64,000 bases of DNA, taken from contig JEMX01000067.1 of assembly GCA_000585055.1 (NCBI GenBank), positions 1-64,000 of the forward strand. The letters are read 5' to 3'. Numbering within the stretch: position 1 is the first letter of the stretch; each line of letters starts with the position of its first letter. The translations under genes were made by a program, and so were the position numbers. Origin of the DNA: Candidatus Accumulibacter appositus (GTDB taxonomy: Bacteria > Pseudomonadota > Gammaproteobacteria > Burkholderiales > Rhodocyclaceae). The notes under the pieces were generated by a model. The model made no database searches and was not told the origin of the DNA. It saw only the letters and a program-made list of their open reading frames with translations. Of this stretch, positions 34,099 to 44,589 are shown one piece after another.

Positions 34099-35337
34099 CT
34101 AGCCAACGACGGCACCCAGTTTGAAGATCGGCAGATACATGGCAATCACCATGCCACCAATCAGCACCCCGAGAACGACCATGATGATCGGTTCCATGAG
34201 GCTGGAAAGTGCTTCGACGGCGTCGTCAACCTCGGCCTCGAAGAAGTCGGCAACCTTGCCGAGCATTGAATCGAGGGCACCGGATTCTTCGCCGATGGCG
34301 ACCATCTGATTCACCATGTTGGGGAAAAGCGCCGAGTTCTGCATTGCCGAAGTAAGGCTGGTGCCGGTACTGACCTCGCCCTGGATCTGCCGGGTGCCGA
34401 TCTTGTAAACGTAGTTGCCGGCTGCGCCACCGACCGATTCCAGCGACTCGACAAGGGGGACGCCGGCGGCGAACATGGTGGACAGGGTACGCGTCCAGCG
34501 GGCGATCACCGACTTGCGAATGATGTCGCCGAAAATAGGTAAACGGAGGAACAGGCGGTCGAAAGCCATCTGCATTTTTTCCGAGCGTTTCCAGGTATAG
34601 AAAAAAGCGTAGATGGCGGCGCCGATTCCGCCGAAAATCGCCCACCAATACTCGATGAAAAAGTCCGATATGGCGATCACCACCAGAGTTGGTGTCGGCA
34701 GGTCGGCGCCAAAGCTCTTGAAGACTTCCTTGAACGCCGGAATCACGAAGATCATGATCACCGCGGTGATCACGAAAGCGACGACGATGATCGCCACCGG
34801 GTAGAACAGTGCGGCCTTGATCTTGGACTTGATGGCGAGCATTTTCTCCTTGTAGTTCGCCAGGCGGTCGAGGAGCGTTTCGAGTATGCCGGCCTGCTCG
34901 CCGGCAGCGACCAGATTGCAGTACAACTGGTCGAAAAACAATGGGTACTTGCGGAAGGCTTGCGATAGCGAGCTGCCGGTCTCGACGTCCGACTTGATGT
35001 CCAGGAGCAGTTTGCCGACCGCAGGGTTGTCGTGTCCGCGTCCGACGATTTCAAAGGTCTGCAGTAGCGGCACGCCGGCCTTCATCATCGTCGCCAACTG
35101 CCGTGTGAATAGCGTGATGTCCTTTTCAGTGACCTGTCGCCCGCCCTTGAAGCGCTGCTTGGAGACCTTGCTGACCAGAATTCCCTGCCGCCGCAGCGTG
35201 GCGCGCACGACGTTCTGGCTGTTGGCGCGTAGCTCGCCGCGAACGACCTTGCCAGCCTTGTTTTTTCCTTCCCATAGAAAGGTGAACTCCTTGACTTCTG
35301 CCTCGGCTTTTCGGGTACGTTTTGCGGCGGTGGCCAT
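34099..35337 (-). CDS. pilC: Type IV pilus inner-membrane platform protein
   Basis: A 412-aa member of the GspF/PilC family, the membrane platform that couples the pilus ATPase to pilin insertion. Two GspF domains are seen: about 75-200 (LFTRQLATMMKAGVPLLQTFEIV) and about 275-400 (WTRTLSTMFAAGVPLVESLESV), each followed by membrane helices. GAGGA precedes the ATG. It lies 14 nt downstream of pilB. Confidence 0.96.
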   Translation of the reverse strand: MATAAKRTRKAEAEVKEFTFLWEGKNKAGKVVRGELRANSQNVVRATLRRQGILVSKVSKQRFKGGRQVTEKDITLFTRQLATMMKAGVPLLQTFEIVGRGHDNPAVGKLLLDIKSDVETGSSLSQAFRKYPLFFDQLYCNLVAAGEQAGILETLLDRLANYKEKMLAIKSKIKAALFYPVAIIVVAFVITAVIMIFVIPAFKEVFKSFGADLPTPTLVVIAISDFFIEYWWAIFGGIGAAIYAFFYTWKRSEKMQMAFDRLFLRLPIFGDIIRKSVIARWTRTLSTMFAAGVPLVESLESVGGAAGNYVYKIGTRQIQGEVSTGTSLTSAMQNSALFPNMVNQMVAIGEESGALDSMLGKVADFFEAEVDDAVEALSSLMEPIIMVVLGVLIGGMVIAMYLPIFKLGAVVG

Positions 35338-35351
35338 TTATTTCCTCGTCT

Positions 35352-37067
35352 TCAAGCGTTGGTGCTGCCGAGAATCTCGTCGAGAGAGGTGAGCCCCTGC
35401 TTGACCTTCAGCAGCCCGGAGCGCCGCAGATCATTGACTCCGTCCTGCCTGGCCTGGGCTGCCACGTCATGTTCCGTGCCGTTGGCCATGACAATGCGTT
35501 GAATCGCTTCGGTGACCGGCATCACTTCGTAGAGACCTACGCGCCCCTTGTAGCCACTGCCCTTGCAGCGATCGCACTCGCCCGGACCGTAGAGCGTCCA
35601 GGTGCCATCAAGATCGCTTTCCAGGAAACCGGCGTTGAGCAGGGTCTCGACCGGTGTTTCGAGGGGTTTCTTGCAGGAGCACAGCCGACGCACGAGACGT
35701 TGCGCGGTGATCAGTAGAATGCTCGAGGCGAGGTTGAAGGTCGGGATGCCCATGTTCATCAGGCGAGTCAGCGTTCCCGGCGCATCGTTGGTGTGCAGGG
35801 TTGACAAGACGATGTGCCCGGTCTGTGCCGCTTTGATCGCGATTTCCGCGGTTTCGATGTCGCGAATCTCGCCGACCATAATGATGTCCGGGTCCTGCCG
35901 GAGAAAAGCCTTGAGCGCGACCGGGAAGGTCAGCCCGGCCTTGTCATCGACGTTGACCTGGTTGATTCCTGGCAGCGGTATTTCGGCCGGATCTTCGGCG
36001 GTGGCGATATTGACCCCGGCCTTGTTGAGGATGTTAAGGCAGGTATAGAGGGAAACGGTCTTTCCTGAACCCGTTGGTCCGGTGACCAGGATCATCCCGT
36101 AGGGGCGGTGGATGGCGTCGAGCAACAGCGCCTTCTGTTCCGGCTCGTAGCCCAGGGCATCGATTCCGAGGCTGGCACTGGCCGGGTCGAGAATCCGCAG
36201 GACGATCTTCTCGCCGTACATGGTCGGCAAGGTACTGACCCGAAAGTCGATGGCTCGGCTTTTGGACAGCACCAGACGCATCCGACCATCCTGGGGTACG
36301 CGCTTCTCGGCAATGTTCAGGCGCGAAATGACCTTGATCCGCGACGCAATCTTGTCCTTGATGACCAGCGGCGGCGCCGCCACCTCGCGCAGGATGCCGT
36401 CGGTGCGAAAACGGATGCGATAGCTCTTTTCATACGGTTCGAAATGGATGTCGGAGGCACCATCATTGATCGCGTCGAGCATCATCTTCTGAATGAACCT
36501 GACGACCGGCGCGTCGTCGACCTCAAGGCTCGACGCTTCGTCGGCTTTTTCCTGCGTTTGCTCGTCCGTAAACTCGAGGTTGATGTCCTCGCTGGTAAAG
36601 TTCTTGAGAGTCTCCTCGACCGATTCCGAGAGTTTGGCGACCAGCGGGGCGAGCTTGCTTTCCTCGACGATGACCGGGTCCACTGCCAGTCCGGTCTGGA
36701 AGCGGATTTCATCAAGCGCGCGCAGATTGGTCGGGTCGGCGATGGCGATCGCCAAGCGGTTGCCACGCTTGTGAAGCGGCACGACGCGATGGCTGGCGAT
36801 CAGCTTGCGGTCAATCGCGCTTTTCTGGATCTGTCCGTCGTCGAAGGCGGACAGGTCGAGCAAAGGGTAGCCGAACTTCTCGGCGGCAAAGCGCGCCAGG
36901 TCAAGGAAGGTCGCCTTGTTGGCCTTGACCATCTGTTCGATCAGCGAAGTCCGGTTGGCGGCCGCCTGCGCGAGCAGGGACTCCGCCTCGGCTTCCTTGA
37001 GCCGACCAGCTTGCACCAGCGCACGGGCGAGGCCGCTGAGCGGGGGAGTTTGCGGATTGGCTGCCAT
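35352..37067 (-). CDS. pilB: Type IV pilus extension ATPase
   Basis: A 571-aa GspE-family hexameric ATPase powering pilus assembly. The N-terminal T2SSE_N region (about 1-160) precedes the ATPase core with Walker A GPTGSGKTVSLY, the Asp and His boxes, and Walker B DPDIIMVGEIRD. A zinc tetracysteine motif (CSCKKP and CDRCKGSG) near 460-510 is diagnostic of PilB/GspE. It is the first gene of pilB-C-D; other pil genes are not in the window. Confidence 0.97.
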   Translation of the reverse strand: MAANPQTPPLSGLARALVQAGRLKEAEAESLLAQAAANRTSLIEQMVKANKATFLDLARFAAEKFGYPLLDLSAFDDGQIQKSAIDRKLIASHRVVPLHKRGNRLAIAIADPTNLRALDEIRFQTGLAVDPVIVEESKLAPLVAKLSESVEETLKNFTSEDINLEFTDEQTQEKADEASSLEVDDAPVVRFIQKMMLDAINDGASDIHFEPYEKSYRIRFRTDGILREVAAPPLVIKDKIASRIKVISRLNIAEKRVPQDGRMRLVLSKSRAIDFRVSTLPTMYGEKIVLRILDPASASLGIDALGYEPEQKALLLDAIHRPYGMILVTGPTGSGKTVSLYTCLNILNKAGVNIATAEDPAEIPLPGINQVNVDDKAGLTFPVALKAFLRQDPDIIMVGEIRDIETAEIAIKAAQTGHIVLSTLHTNDAPGTLTRLMNMGIPTFNLASSILLITAQRLVRRLCSCKKPLETPVETLLNAGFLESDLDGTWTLYGPGECDRCKGSGYKGRVGLYEVMPVTEAIQRIVMANGTEHDVAAQARQDGVNDLRRSGLLKVKQGLTSLDEILGSTNA

Positions 37068-37335
37068 TGTTTGCGATAGGACCTTGCAATGCGTTGGGAA
37101 CCATCAGGTCCCGGCTATGCCGAGTTATTAGCCTTTCCGATGATGCATTGACTCAGCGTGTTTGTAAAGGAGCCGCTTTTCAGCAGGAATCCCGGTCCCG
37201 GGGCTGCTCGCGGAGCCGCCTGTTGCTTGCTTATGTAGCGGGTGTGCTGTGCACGCTGGATCTCGCGCACCCGCTGCCTCTTCGATAGTTGTGGGATGGG
37301 CGACGGCGGTGCCGTCGCCGGACGATCGGCTGCAT
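37068..37335. other. Intergenic region pilB / maeB
   Basis: A 268-nt gap with no gene. It contains the pilB promoter, which I could not define, and a perfect hairpin at 37299-37319 (GGCGACGGC-GGT-GCCGTCGCC) just after the maeB stop. The hairpin lacks a T tract, so it is at best a weak or Rho-assisted terminator. Confidence 0.5.
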
Positions 37336-39636
37336 TTACTCGCTGGCGGCCTCGCTGGCGGCCTCGATGACGATCAGGGCGCTCATGTCCACCACGCGAC
37401 GAACGCTCGAAGTTGCTGCCAGCACATGCACCGGGCGCGCCGCGCCGAGCAGGATCGGGCCGACCGACATGCCGTCGCCACCGGTCATCTTGAGCAGGTT
37501 GTAGGAAATGTTGGCGGCATCCAGGTTGGGCATCACCAGTAGATTTGCCTCGCCGCTCAGCGGCGACTGCGGGTCCGAGCGCTCCCGTATGCTTTGCGAG
37601 AGGGCGCTTTCGCCGTGCATCTCGCCGTCGATCTCCAGATCCGGCGCCCTGGTGCGAACGATTTCCACCGCTCTGGCGACCTTGCGGGCCCCAGCGGTGA
37701 GCGACGATCCAAAGTTCGAGTGCGAGAGCATGGCCACCTTCGGCCGGATCGCGAAGCGACGAACCGCTTCGGCGGCCATCAGCGTGATCTCGGCCAGCTG
37801 CTCGGCATCGGGATCCTCGTTGACGTGCGTATCGCAGAGGAAAAGCGCGCGGCCAGGCAGCAAGACATGCGTCATCGCGGCCATGGTGTTGCACCCGGGC
37901 TCCTTGCCGATAATCTCGTCAATCTGCCGCAGATGGTGCGCAAATCGGCCGGAGAGACCGCAGATCATGCCGTCGGCGTAACCGAGGCTGAGCAGCATGG
38001 CTCCGATGATGGTGTTGTTGGTACGCAAGCGCGTCTTGGCGATATCGATGGTCACCCCGCAGCGTTTGCGCGACTGATGATAGGCGGTCCAGCACTCCTT
38101 GTAGCGCTCGTCGTTGGCCGGATCGACGATGTCGAAATCGGTGCCCGGGCGCAGCTTCGAGGAGAGGCGCTTGAGGCGCGTCGCAATGACTTCGGGGCGC
38201 CCAATCAGGATCGGGCGGGTCAGCCCTTCATTGATGATCGTCTGGGCTGCGCGCAGCATGCGTTCGTCCTCGCCGTCGCAATAGACGATGCGCGTTTCGC
38301 TGCTGCGCTTGGCGGCCGAGAACACGGCCCGCATACCGACGCCGCTCCGATAGACGAACTCGCGCAGCTTCTCGCGGTAGGCCTCCATATCGGCTATGGG
38401 CCGGGTGGCCACACCTGAATTCATCGCCGCCAGGGCGACCGCCGGGGCAATGATGGTGATCAAGCTCGGATCGAAAGGCTTGGGAATCAGATAATCGCGG
38501 CCAAAAACCAGTTCCTGGCCGGGGTAGGCCAAGGCCACTTCATCGCTCACGTCTTCCTGTGCCATCGCTGCCAGGGCTTTGACGCAGGCCATCTTCATCT
38601 GTTCGTTGATGCCCGTTGCGCCGACGTCGAGCGCGCCGCGGAAAATAAAGGGAAAACAGAGGACGTTGTTGACCTGGTTCGGATAGTCCGAGCGGCCGGT
38701 GGCGATGAGCACGTCGGGGCGCACTTTGCGGGCCAGTTCGGGCATGATTTCCGGGGTCGGATTGGCGAGCGCGAAGACGATTGGATCCTTGGCCATGGTG
38801 ACGAGCATCTCGGGTTCGAGGATCCCTGCTGCCGAGAGCCCGAGGAAGATGTCGGCGCCGGCGAGCGCTTCGCCGAGCGTACGGCAGTTGGTGTCGCGGG
38901 CATAACGCGCCTTGTTGGGTTCCATGTCCGCGTCACGGCCGGCGTAAATCACGCCTTTCGAATCGCAGACCAGAATGTTCTCGCGACGCACGCCCAGATC
39001 ACACCACAGATTCAGGCAGGAAATTGCCGCTGCCCCAGCGCCCGAGCAGACAACGCTCACCTCGGCGATTTTCTTGCCGGTCACCTTGAGTGCGTTGAGG
39101 ATCGCTGCCGATGAAATGATTGCCGTGCCGTGCTGATCATCGTGAAAGACCGGGATCGACATCCGTTCCTTGAGCTTGGCCTCAATATAGAAGCACTCCG
39201 GGGCCTTGATGTCTTCCAGGTTAATCCCGCCCAAGGTCGGCTCCATCGCGGCAATCATGTCGATCAGCCGGTCAGGGTCTCTTTCGGCCAGTTCTATGTC
39301 AAAGACATCGATGCCGGCGAATTTCTTGAACAGGCAGCCCTTTCCTTCCATCACCGGCTTTGCCGCCAACGGACCGATGTTGCCCAGACCGAGCACGGCC
39401 GTGCCGTTGGTGATCACGCCGACCAGATTCGCCCGCGACGTATATTGGCTGGCCGAACCGGGATCATCGACGATGGCGTGGCATGCAAAAGCGACCCCTG
39501 GGGAATAGGCAAGCGCCAGATCGAGCTGGTTGTTCAGTCCCTTCGTCGGCTGGACGGCTATCTTGCCCGGAGTCGGCTGGCTGTGATATTCCAGAGCGGC
39601 TTCGCGAAGATCGGCCTGGCGCAGATCGTTTTCCAT
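37336..39636 (-). CDS. maeB: NADP-dependent malic enzyme
   Basis: A 766-aa two-domain malic enzyme decarboxylating malate to pyruvate with NADPH formation. The N-terminal malic domain contains [20 protein letters not shown] and [25 protein letters not shown]; the NAD(P) fold follows ([15 protein letters not shown]). From about residue 430 to the end is a phosphotransacetylase-like domain without catalysis in this family, which mediates allosteric control by acetyl-CoA. GGAG precedes the ATG. Malic enzyme supplies NADPH for PHA or lipid synthesis. Confidence 0.96.
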   Translation of the reverse strand: MENDLRQADLREAALEYHSQPTPGKIAVQPTKGLNNQLDLALAYSPGVAFACHAIVDDPGSASQYTSRANLVGVITNGTAVLGLGNIGPLAAKPVMEGKGCLFKKFAGIDVFDIELAERDPDRLIDMIAAMEPTLGGINLEDIKAPECFYIEAKLKERMSIPVFHDDQHGTAIISSAAILNALKVTGKKIAEVSVVCSGAGAAAISCLNLWCDLGVRRENILVCDSKGVIYAGRDADMEPNKARYARDTNCRTLGEALAGADIFLGLSAAGILEPEMLVTMAKDPIVFALANPTPEIMPELARKVRPDVLIATGRSDYPNQVNNVLCFPFIFRGALDVGATGINEQMKMACVKALAAMAQEDVSDEVALAYPGQELVFGRDYLIPKPFDPSLITIIAPAVALAAMNSGVATRPIADMEAYREKLREFVYRSGVGMRAVFSAAKRSSETRIVYCDGEDERMLRAAQTIINEGLTRPILIGRPEVIATRLKRLSSKLRPGTDFDIVDPANDERYKECWTAYHQSRKRCGVTIDIAKTRLRTNNTIIGAMLLSLGYADGMICGLSGRFAHHLRQIDEIIGKEPGCNTMAAMTHVLLPGRALFLCDTHVNEDPDAEQLAEITLMAAEAVRRFAIRPKVAMLSHSNFGSSLTAGARKVARAVEIVRTRAPDLEIDGEMHGESALSQSIRERSDPQSPLSGEANLLVMPNLDAANISYNLLKMTGGDGMSVGPILLGAARPVHVLAATSSVRRVVDMSALIVIEAASEAASE

Positions 39637-39963
39637 CTTTGGCTCCTGACGCGGTGTTCATCAAAAATAAAGCGCGTCACTTTAGCCGACTGACGCGGTT
39701 TACACAAAATAGATGCTTTTTCCCTGCGCACGTTCCAGTTTTTCGGGCTGCCGCCGGCCCGGGCATGATCGCCGCGCCAGCGATGAGTTTCCGGTTGGCG
39801 GAGCCTGTAGCGCTATTTGTTGACGGCATTTCCGAAGCGAGGAGTGAGCAGCGCGCGCTGCGCTCACGGCGGGGGTAAAATGATGTCAGCACGCGCGGCC
39901 TGACATGCCATGTGGCTAGATGGGGAGCTGTGGCGTGCGTTCGACTTGAATGGGAGATGAGGA
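39637..39963. other. Intergenic region maeB / EF-G-like gene
   Basis: A 327-nt divergent spacer. The part near maeB carries a TGACGCG inverted repeat (see separate entry). The part near the EF-G-like gene has a GC hairpin at about 39844-39867 (GTGAGC ... GCTCAC). The Shine-Dalgarno GAGGA lies just before ATG 39964. No gene was recognised. Confidence 0.45.
39673..39697. promoter_or_regulatory. Possible operator upstream of maeB
   Basis: CGCGTCA-N11-TGACGCG is a perfect 7-bp inverted repeat 37 nt upstream of the maeB start. A third half-site, TGACGCG, occurs at 39648-39654. On the minus strand it overlaps a weak candidate promoter (TTGTGT, 17 nt, TAAAGT). The cognate regulator is unknown. Confidence 0.4.
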
Positions 39964-42012
39964 ATGGGCCAAACCACCACCAGTATGCTGCGCGCCGTCG
40001 CTCTTGTCGGGCACGGTGCTGCCGGCAAGACGACGCTAGCCGAAAGCCTGCTCGCTGCCGCCGGCGAGATCAGTAGTCGCGGCGCCGTCGAGAAAGGCAA
40101 TACCGTTTGCGACTTTGACCCGCAGGAGAGGGAATTCGGCCACTCGCTGAACGCGGCGCTGGTGGGGTTTTCGTGGCAGGATGCATATGTTCATCTGATC
40201 GATACGCCAGGCTTTCCCGACTTTGCCGGACAGGCGATCAGCGCCCTGGCCGCGGTCGACACGGCGCTGGTGGTAATCAACGCGCAAAACGGAATCGAGC
40301 TGTCGACCGAAAAGATGATGCAGCTGGCAGCCGCTCGCGGTGTCTGCCGGATGATTGTCATCAACAAGATTGATGCCGACAATGTTGATCTGCCGGCGCT
40401 GGTCGGCGAGATTCGTGAGCGCTTCGGGCGTGAGTGCATGCTGCTCGACTTGCCGGTCAAGCAGGGTGCCGAGGTCGTCGAACTGCTCGGTCACGACAGC
40501 GGCGAGAGCGATTTCGAATCGGTGGCTGCCGCGCACCGCGCCTTGATCGATCAGATCGTCGAGGAAGACGAGGACCTGCTCGCCCGCTACCTGGACGAAG
40601 GCCTCGATCCGAGCCCCGACGAACTGCATGTCCCCTTCGAGAAAGCGCTGCGCTCTGGTCACCTGATTCCGATCCTCTTCGTTTCGGCAAAAACCGGCGC
40701 CGGCATTCCGCAACTGCTCGACGCACTGGCGCAACTGGCACCCAGTCCGGCCGAAGGTAATCCGCCGCCGTTCTATCGCGGCGAGCCGGGCGGGCCGACG
40801 GAAGCTTTTCAGGCCGAGCCGGACCCGGAAAAGCATGTTCTGGCGCACGTCTTCAAGATCGTCAGCGACCCTTTCATTGGCAAGGTCGGCGTTTTCCGCG
40901 TTCATCAGGGCACCATCCGCAAGGATTCGCAGCTTTTCGTCGGCGACGGCAAGCGCCCGTTCAAGGTCGGTCACATCTATCGCCTGCAAGGCAAAGAGTA
41001 TCTCGAAGCCGAGTCGCTGCTGCCGGGCGACCTCGGCGCCGTGGCGAAGGTAGATGAAATCGAGTTCGACTGCGTACTGCACGATTCGCACGACGAAGAC
41101 CACATCCATCTCAAACCGCTCGAGTTTCCGCAGCCGATGCATGGTCTGGCGGTGACCGCCGTACGCAAGGCCGACGAGCAGCGCCTGTTCGAAATTCTGC
41201 GCAAGCTTGAGGTGGAAGACCCATGCTTCAGGATCGAACGCCATGCGACGACCAACGAAACGGTGATTCGCGGTATCGGCGAGATGCACCTGCGCGCCAA
41301 GCTGACGCGGCTGGCGCAGCAGTACAAACTGGAACTCGATACTGCCCCGCCGCAGATTGCCTATCGTGAAGCGATCACGGCAGCTGCCGAAGGCCACTGC
41401 CGGCACAAGAAGCAGAGTGGCGGTGCCGGTCAGTTTGGTGAGGTGGCGCTGCGCGTCGAACCGCTGGAACGTGGCGCCGGCTTCGAATTCGTCGATATCG
41501 TCAAGGGCGGCGTCATTCCGGGGGTGTTCATGGCCTCGGTCGAGAAAGGCGTTCGTCAGGCGCTGGCCGACGGCGTCATCGCCGGCTTCGCGGTGCAGGA
41601 CCTGCGGGTTACCGTACACGACGGCAAGTCGCACCCGGTCGACGGCAAGGACATTGCTTTCCAGACCGCTGGTCGTAAAGCGACGATCGAAGCAATTCGC
41701 GCCGCCAAGCCGATCGTTCTCGAGCCGGTGGTGGAAATCGAAATTCTCGCCCCCGAGGCCATGACCGGCGACCTCACCGGCGACCTTTCCAGCAAGCGCG
41801 GCCACCTCACGGGCACGCAGCCGCGCGGGCCGGGAGTCATGGCGATCACCGGCCAGGTGCCGCTGGCCGAGCTCGACGGCTACCAGTCGCGTCTGAAATC
41901 GCTGACCGCCGGGCAGGGCTCGTACAGCATCAGTTTCTCGCATTACGCGCAGGTACCGCCAGCGACGCAACAGCAACTCGTCGCCGAGCATCAGGTGGTC
42001 GACGAGGAGTAG
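39964..42012 (+). CDS. Elongation factor G-like translational GTPase
   Basis: A 682-aa protein with the five-domain EF-G architecture. Domain I carries P-loop GHGAAGKTTL, G3 IDTPGFPDFAG and G4 NKID; domain IV is at about 470-590, and the EF-G C-terminal domain is at about 600-675. Two differences from canonical EF-G are clear: the catalytic His of DTPGH is Phe here, and switch I reads EREFGHSLNAAL in place of ERGITI. This marks the EF-G-like paralogue group, whose role in translation is poorly defined, not the housekeeping fusA. It is followed by plsB after 34 nt. Confidence 0.9.
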   Translation: MGQTTTSMLRAVALVGHGAAGKTTLAESLLAAAGEISSRGAVEKGNTVCDFDPQEREFGHSLNAALVGFSWQDAYVHLIDTPGFPDFAGQAISALAAVDTALVVINAQNGIELSTEKMMQLAAARGVCRMIVINKIDADNVDLPALVGEIRERFGRECMLLDLPVKQGAEVVELLGHDSGESDFESVAAAHRALIDQIVEEDEDLLARYLDEGLDPSPDELHVPFEKALRSGHLIPILFVSAKTGAGIPQLLDALAQLAPSPAEGNPPPFYRGEPGGPTEAFQAEPDPEKHVLAHVFKIVSDPFIGKVGVFRVHQGTIRKDSQLFVGDGKRPFKVGHIYRLQGKEYLEAESLLPGDLGAVAKVDEIEFDCVLHDSHDEDHIHLKPLEFPQPMHGLAVTAVRKADEQRLFEILRKLEVEDPCFRIERHATTNETVIRGIGEMHLRAKLTRLAQQYKLELDTAPPQIAYREAITAAAEGHCRHKKQSGGAGQFGEVALRVEPLERGAGFEFVDIVKGGVIPGVFMASVEKGVRQALADGVIAGFAVQDLRVTVHDGKSHPVDGKDIAFQTAGRKATIEAIRAAKPIVLEPVVEIEILAPEAMTGDLTGDLSSKRGHLTGTQPRGPGVMAITGQVPLAELDGYQSRLKSLTAGQGSYSISFSHYAQVPPATQQQLVAEHQVVDEE

Positions 42013-42046
42013 TGGCCAGCGCGAAGCGACCGGGCGCCGGGGCGTC

Positions 42047-44557
42047 GTGACTCGCGCTGCCAAACTCGCCGACTGGTTTCTTCTGCTGGCCCGTCGGCTG
42101 CTGTATTTCTGGGTGCGTAGCTCGGTCTTCCCGGAGAAGGCGCAGGACCTGCGCCTTGATCCGGGCAAGCCGGTCTGTTACGTGCTGCAGGACCGCCACT
42201 TCTCGAACCTCCTGGTGCTCTTCGAGGAATCGCGACGGGCGGGCCTGCCACCAGCCGAGGCGCCGCTAGACATCGCCGGGCCGCGCCAGGCGCGCTCCTT
42301 CTTCTTCGTCAATCGTGACCGCAGCCCGGCCGGTCGGGCGCGTGATCAGAGTGATCATTCGCCACTGCTCGCAGACCTGATTCGGGCGACCATCGCCGAC
42401 CCGCGGCTTGACGTGCAGTTGCTGCCGGTGGTCATCCTCTGGGGGCGCTCGCCGGGCAAGCAGGACTCGATTCTCAAGGCGCTGTTCTCCGAAACCTGGC
42501 GCCCGCCAGGCGCCTGGCGACAGCTGCTGGCTGTCGTCCTGCACGGCCGGCAGGTACTGGTGCGCTTTAACTCGCCGATCTCGCTGAGCGGTCTGGTGCA
42601 CGGCGGACTCGACCAGGAACAGGCGCTGCGCAAACTGTCGCGCGTCTTGCGGGTGCATTTTCGGCGCCAGCGGCAGATGGCCATCGGCCCCGATCTGTCG
42701 CACCGCAACACGCAGGTGGCCGCGGTGCTTGCCGGCGAGCGCGTGCGCGCGGCGATTGCCAGCGAGGCAGCGACCCACGGCATCCCGCCCGATAAGGCGA
42801 GCGCGCGCGCGGCCAGATTTGCACGCGAGATTGCCTCCGACTATTCGCACGGCGCCGTTCGTGCGCTGGAGCTCTTCCTGACCTGGCTGTGGAAACGGCT
42901 TTACGACGGCATCGAGGCGCATAACTTCGAAGCGCTGACGCGCATCGCGCCAGGTCATGAAATCGTCTACGTTCCCTGCCACCGCAGCCATATCGATTAC
43001 CTGCTGCTTTCCTACCTGATTCGCCGCAAGGGGCTGACGCCGCCGCATATCGCCGCCGGTGCCAACCTCAATTTGCCGATCGTCGGTGTCTTGCTACGCC
43101 GCTGCGGTGCCTTTTTCCTGCGTCGCAGTCTCAAGGGCGAGCCCTTGTACGCAGCCGTTTTCGACGAATACCTGCATCTGATTCTGGCGCGTGGTTTTCC
43201 GCTCGAATACTTCATCGAAGGCGGACGCAGCCGTAGCGGCAGAATGCTGACGCCCAAGGCCGGCATCCTAGCCATGACCGTGCACAGCTTCATTCGCGAG
43301 CACAGCCGGCCGCTGGTGTTCGTCCCGGTGTATATCGGCTACGAGAAGCTTCTCGAAGGACACAGTTACCTTGGCGAGTTGGCTGGCAAGGCCAAGCGAC
43401 GAGAGTCACTGTGGGGCGTTATCCGCAGCATCCGCAGCATCCGGAGGGTGTTTGGCAGGGTTCATGTCAACGTCGGTGAGCCGCTGCCTCTGGCTGGCTT
43501 TCTCGACGTGCGCCACGCCGGCTGGCGCGAACAGGCTGGCGATTGCCCTGCGCCGTGGTCACGCGCGGTGGTCCGCCACGCGGCCGCCGAAATTGCTACG
43601 CGGATTAACGAGGCGAGCGTGCTCAATCCGGTGAATCTGATTGCCCTGGCACTGTTGGCAACGCCCCGCCATACTGCCGACGAGTATTCGCTGCAACGCT
43701 TGATTTCGCATTACCAGGCCTTGTTCATCGAAGCCCCGTACGCGCCGAGCAGCATCGCCTGCGCCCTCGATGCGCAGCAAGTGGTGGTCTACGGCGAGCG
43801 TCTGGCCTTCGTCGAGCGCTTTTCCGATCCGCTGGGTGATCTGATCCGGGTGCCGGAGAAGCAGGCGCCATTGCTCGCCTACTTTCGCAACAACGTCTTG
43901 CACCTCTTCGCTCTGCCGGCCGTGATCTCCTGCCTGATGAGTCACAATCGGCGGCTCGACGGTGCGCGCATGGCGCGGGCAGTACGCGGCATTTACGCCT
44001 TGATCCGTGGCGAGCTTTTCCTGCGCTGGTCGGAAGACGAGCTGGCGGCGGCCGGCGACGCCGTGATCGAAGTCCTGATTGGTCGCGGCCTCTTGTTGCG
44101 CAGCGATCCGACGGGAGAATTGGCGGCGCCGGAGCCGATCAGCCAGGAGTTTGCCGAGCTGCATTTGCTCGGCGAAAGCATTCGCCCATTGCTGGAGAGA
44201 TATTTCCTGACTCTGGCCCTGCTCGAACAACACGGTAGCGGCCAGCTGACTCGCCAGTCGCTCGAAGACAGCTGCCATCGTCTCGGACAGCGGCTGGCAC
44301 TGCTTTACGAATTCAACTCGCCCGAGTTTGCCGAAAAGCTCGCTTTCTCGGGCTTCATCGCGACCTTGATAGAAGGCGAGTTTCTCGGCGAGGATGACGC
44401 TGGCCGGCTGCATTTCGACCATCGGCTAATGACCCCGCTGGCCGACGCAGAGCTGCTGCTTTCGGGCGCGGCCAGGCAGGCGATCCGGCGCATGGCCGGA
44501 CGGTCCGGAGGCGGCGGCGACAGCGCCGGCGCGCCATCAGTGCCGCCGCGGTCCTGA
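42047..44557 (+). CDS. plsB: Glycerol-3-phosphate 1-O-acyltransferase
   Basis: An 836-aa inner-membrane enzyme performing the first step of phospholipid synthesis: acyl transfer to sn-1 of glycerol-3-phosphate. Acyltransferase block I is HRSHID (near residue 312), block II GAFFLRRSLKG, block III FIEGGRSRSGRMLTPKAGIL and block IV PLVFVPVYIGYEKLLEG. The long N- and C-terminal extensions are typical of gammaproteobacterial-type PlsB. The start is GTG at 42047. Confidence 0.94.
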   Translation: MTRAAKLADWFLLLARRLLYFWVRSSVFPEKAQDLRLDPGKPVCYVLQDRHFSNLLVLFEESRRAGLPPAEAPLDIAGPRQARSFFFVNRDRSPAGRARDQSDHSPLLADLIRATIADPRLDVQLLPVVILWGRSPGKQDSILKALFSETWRPPGAWRQLLAVVLHGRQVLVRFNSPISLSGLVHGGLDQEQALRKLSRVLRVHFRRQRQMAIGPDLSHRNTQVAAVLAGERVRAAIASEAATHGIPPDKASARAARFAREIASDYSHGAVRALELFLTWLWKRLYDGIEAHNFEALTRIAPGHEIVYVPCHRSHIDYLLLSYLIRRKGLTPPHIAAGANLNLPIVGVLLRRCGAFFLRRSLKGEPLYAAVFDEYLHLILARGFPLEYFIEGGRSRSGRMLTPKAGILAMTVHSFIREHSRPLVFVPVYIGYEKLLEGHSYLGELAGKAKRRESLWGVIRSIRSIRRVFGRVHVNVGEPLPLAGFLDVRHAGWREQAGDCPAPWSRAVVRHAAAEIATRINEASVLNPVNLIALALLATPRHTADEYSLQRLISHYQALFIEAPYAPSSIACALDAQQVVVYGERLAFVERFSDPLGDLIRVPEKQAPLLAYFRNNVLHLFALPAVISCLMSHNRRLDGARMARAVRGIYALIRGELFLRWSEDELAAAGDAVIEVLIGRGLLLRSDPTGELAAPEPISQEFAELHLLGESIRPLLERYFLTLALLEQHGSGQLTRQSLEDSCHRLGQRLALLYEFNSPEFAEKLAFSGFIATLIEGEFLGEDDAGRLHFDHRLMTPLADAELLLSGAARQAIRRMAGRSGGGGDSAGAPSVPPRS

Positions 44558-44589
44558 ATGGTCCTGGTGGCTGCCTCCAGGCGCGCTTC

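Noticed and set aside
40036-42168. 710-codon open frame antisense to the EF-G-like gene
   Set aside because: It is a shadow of a GC-rich gene with complete EF-G motifs on the plus strand; the antisense product shows no recognisable domain.
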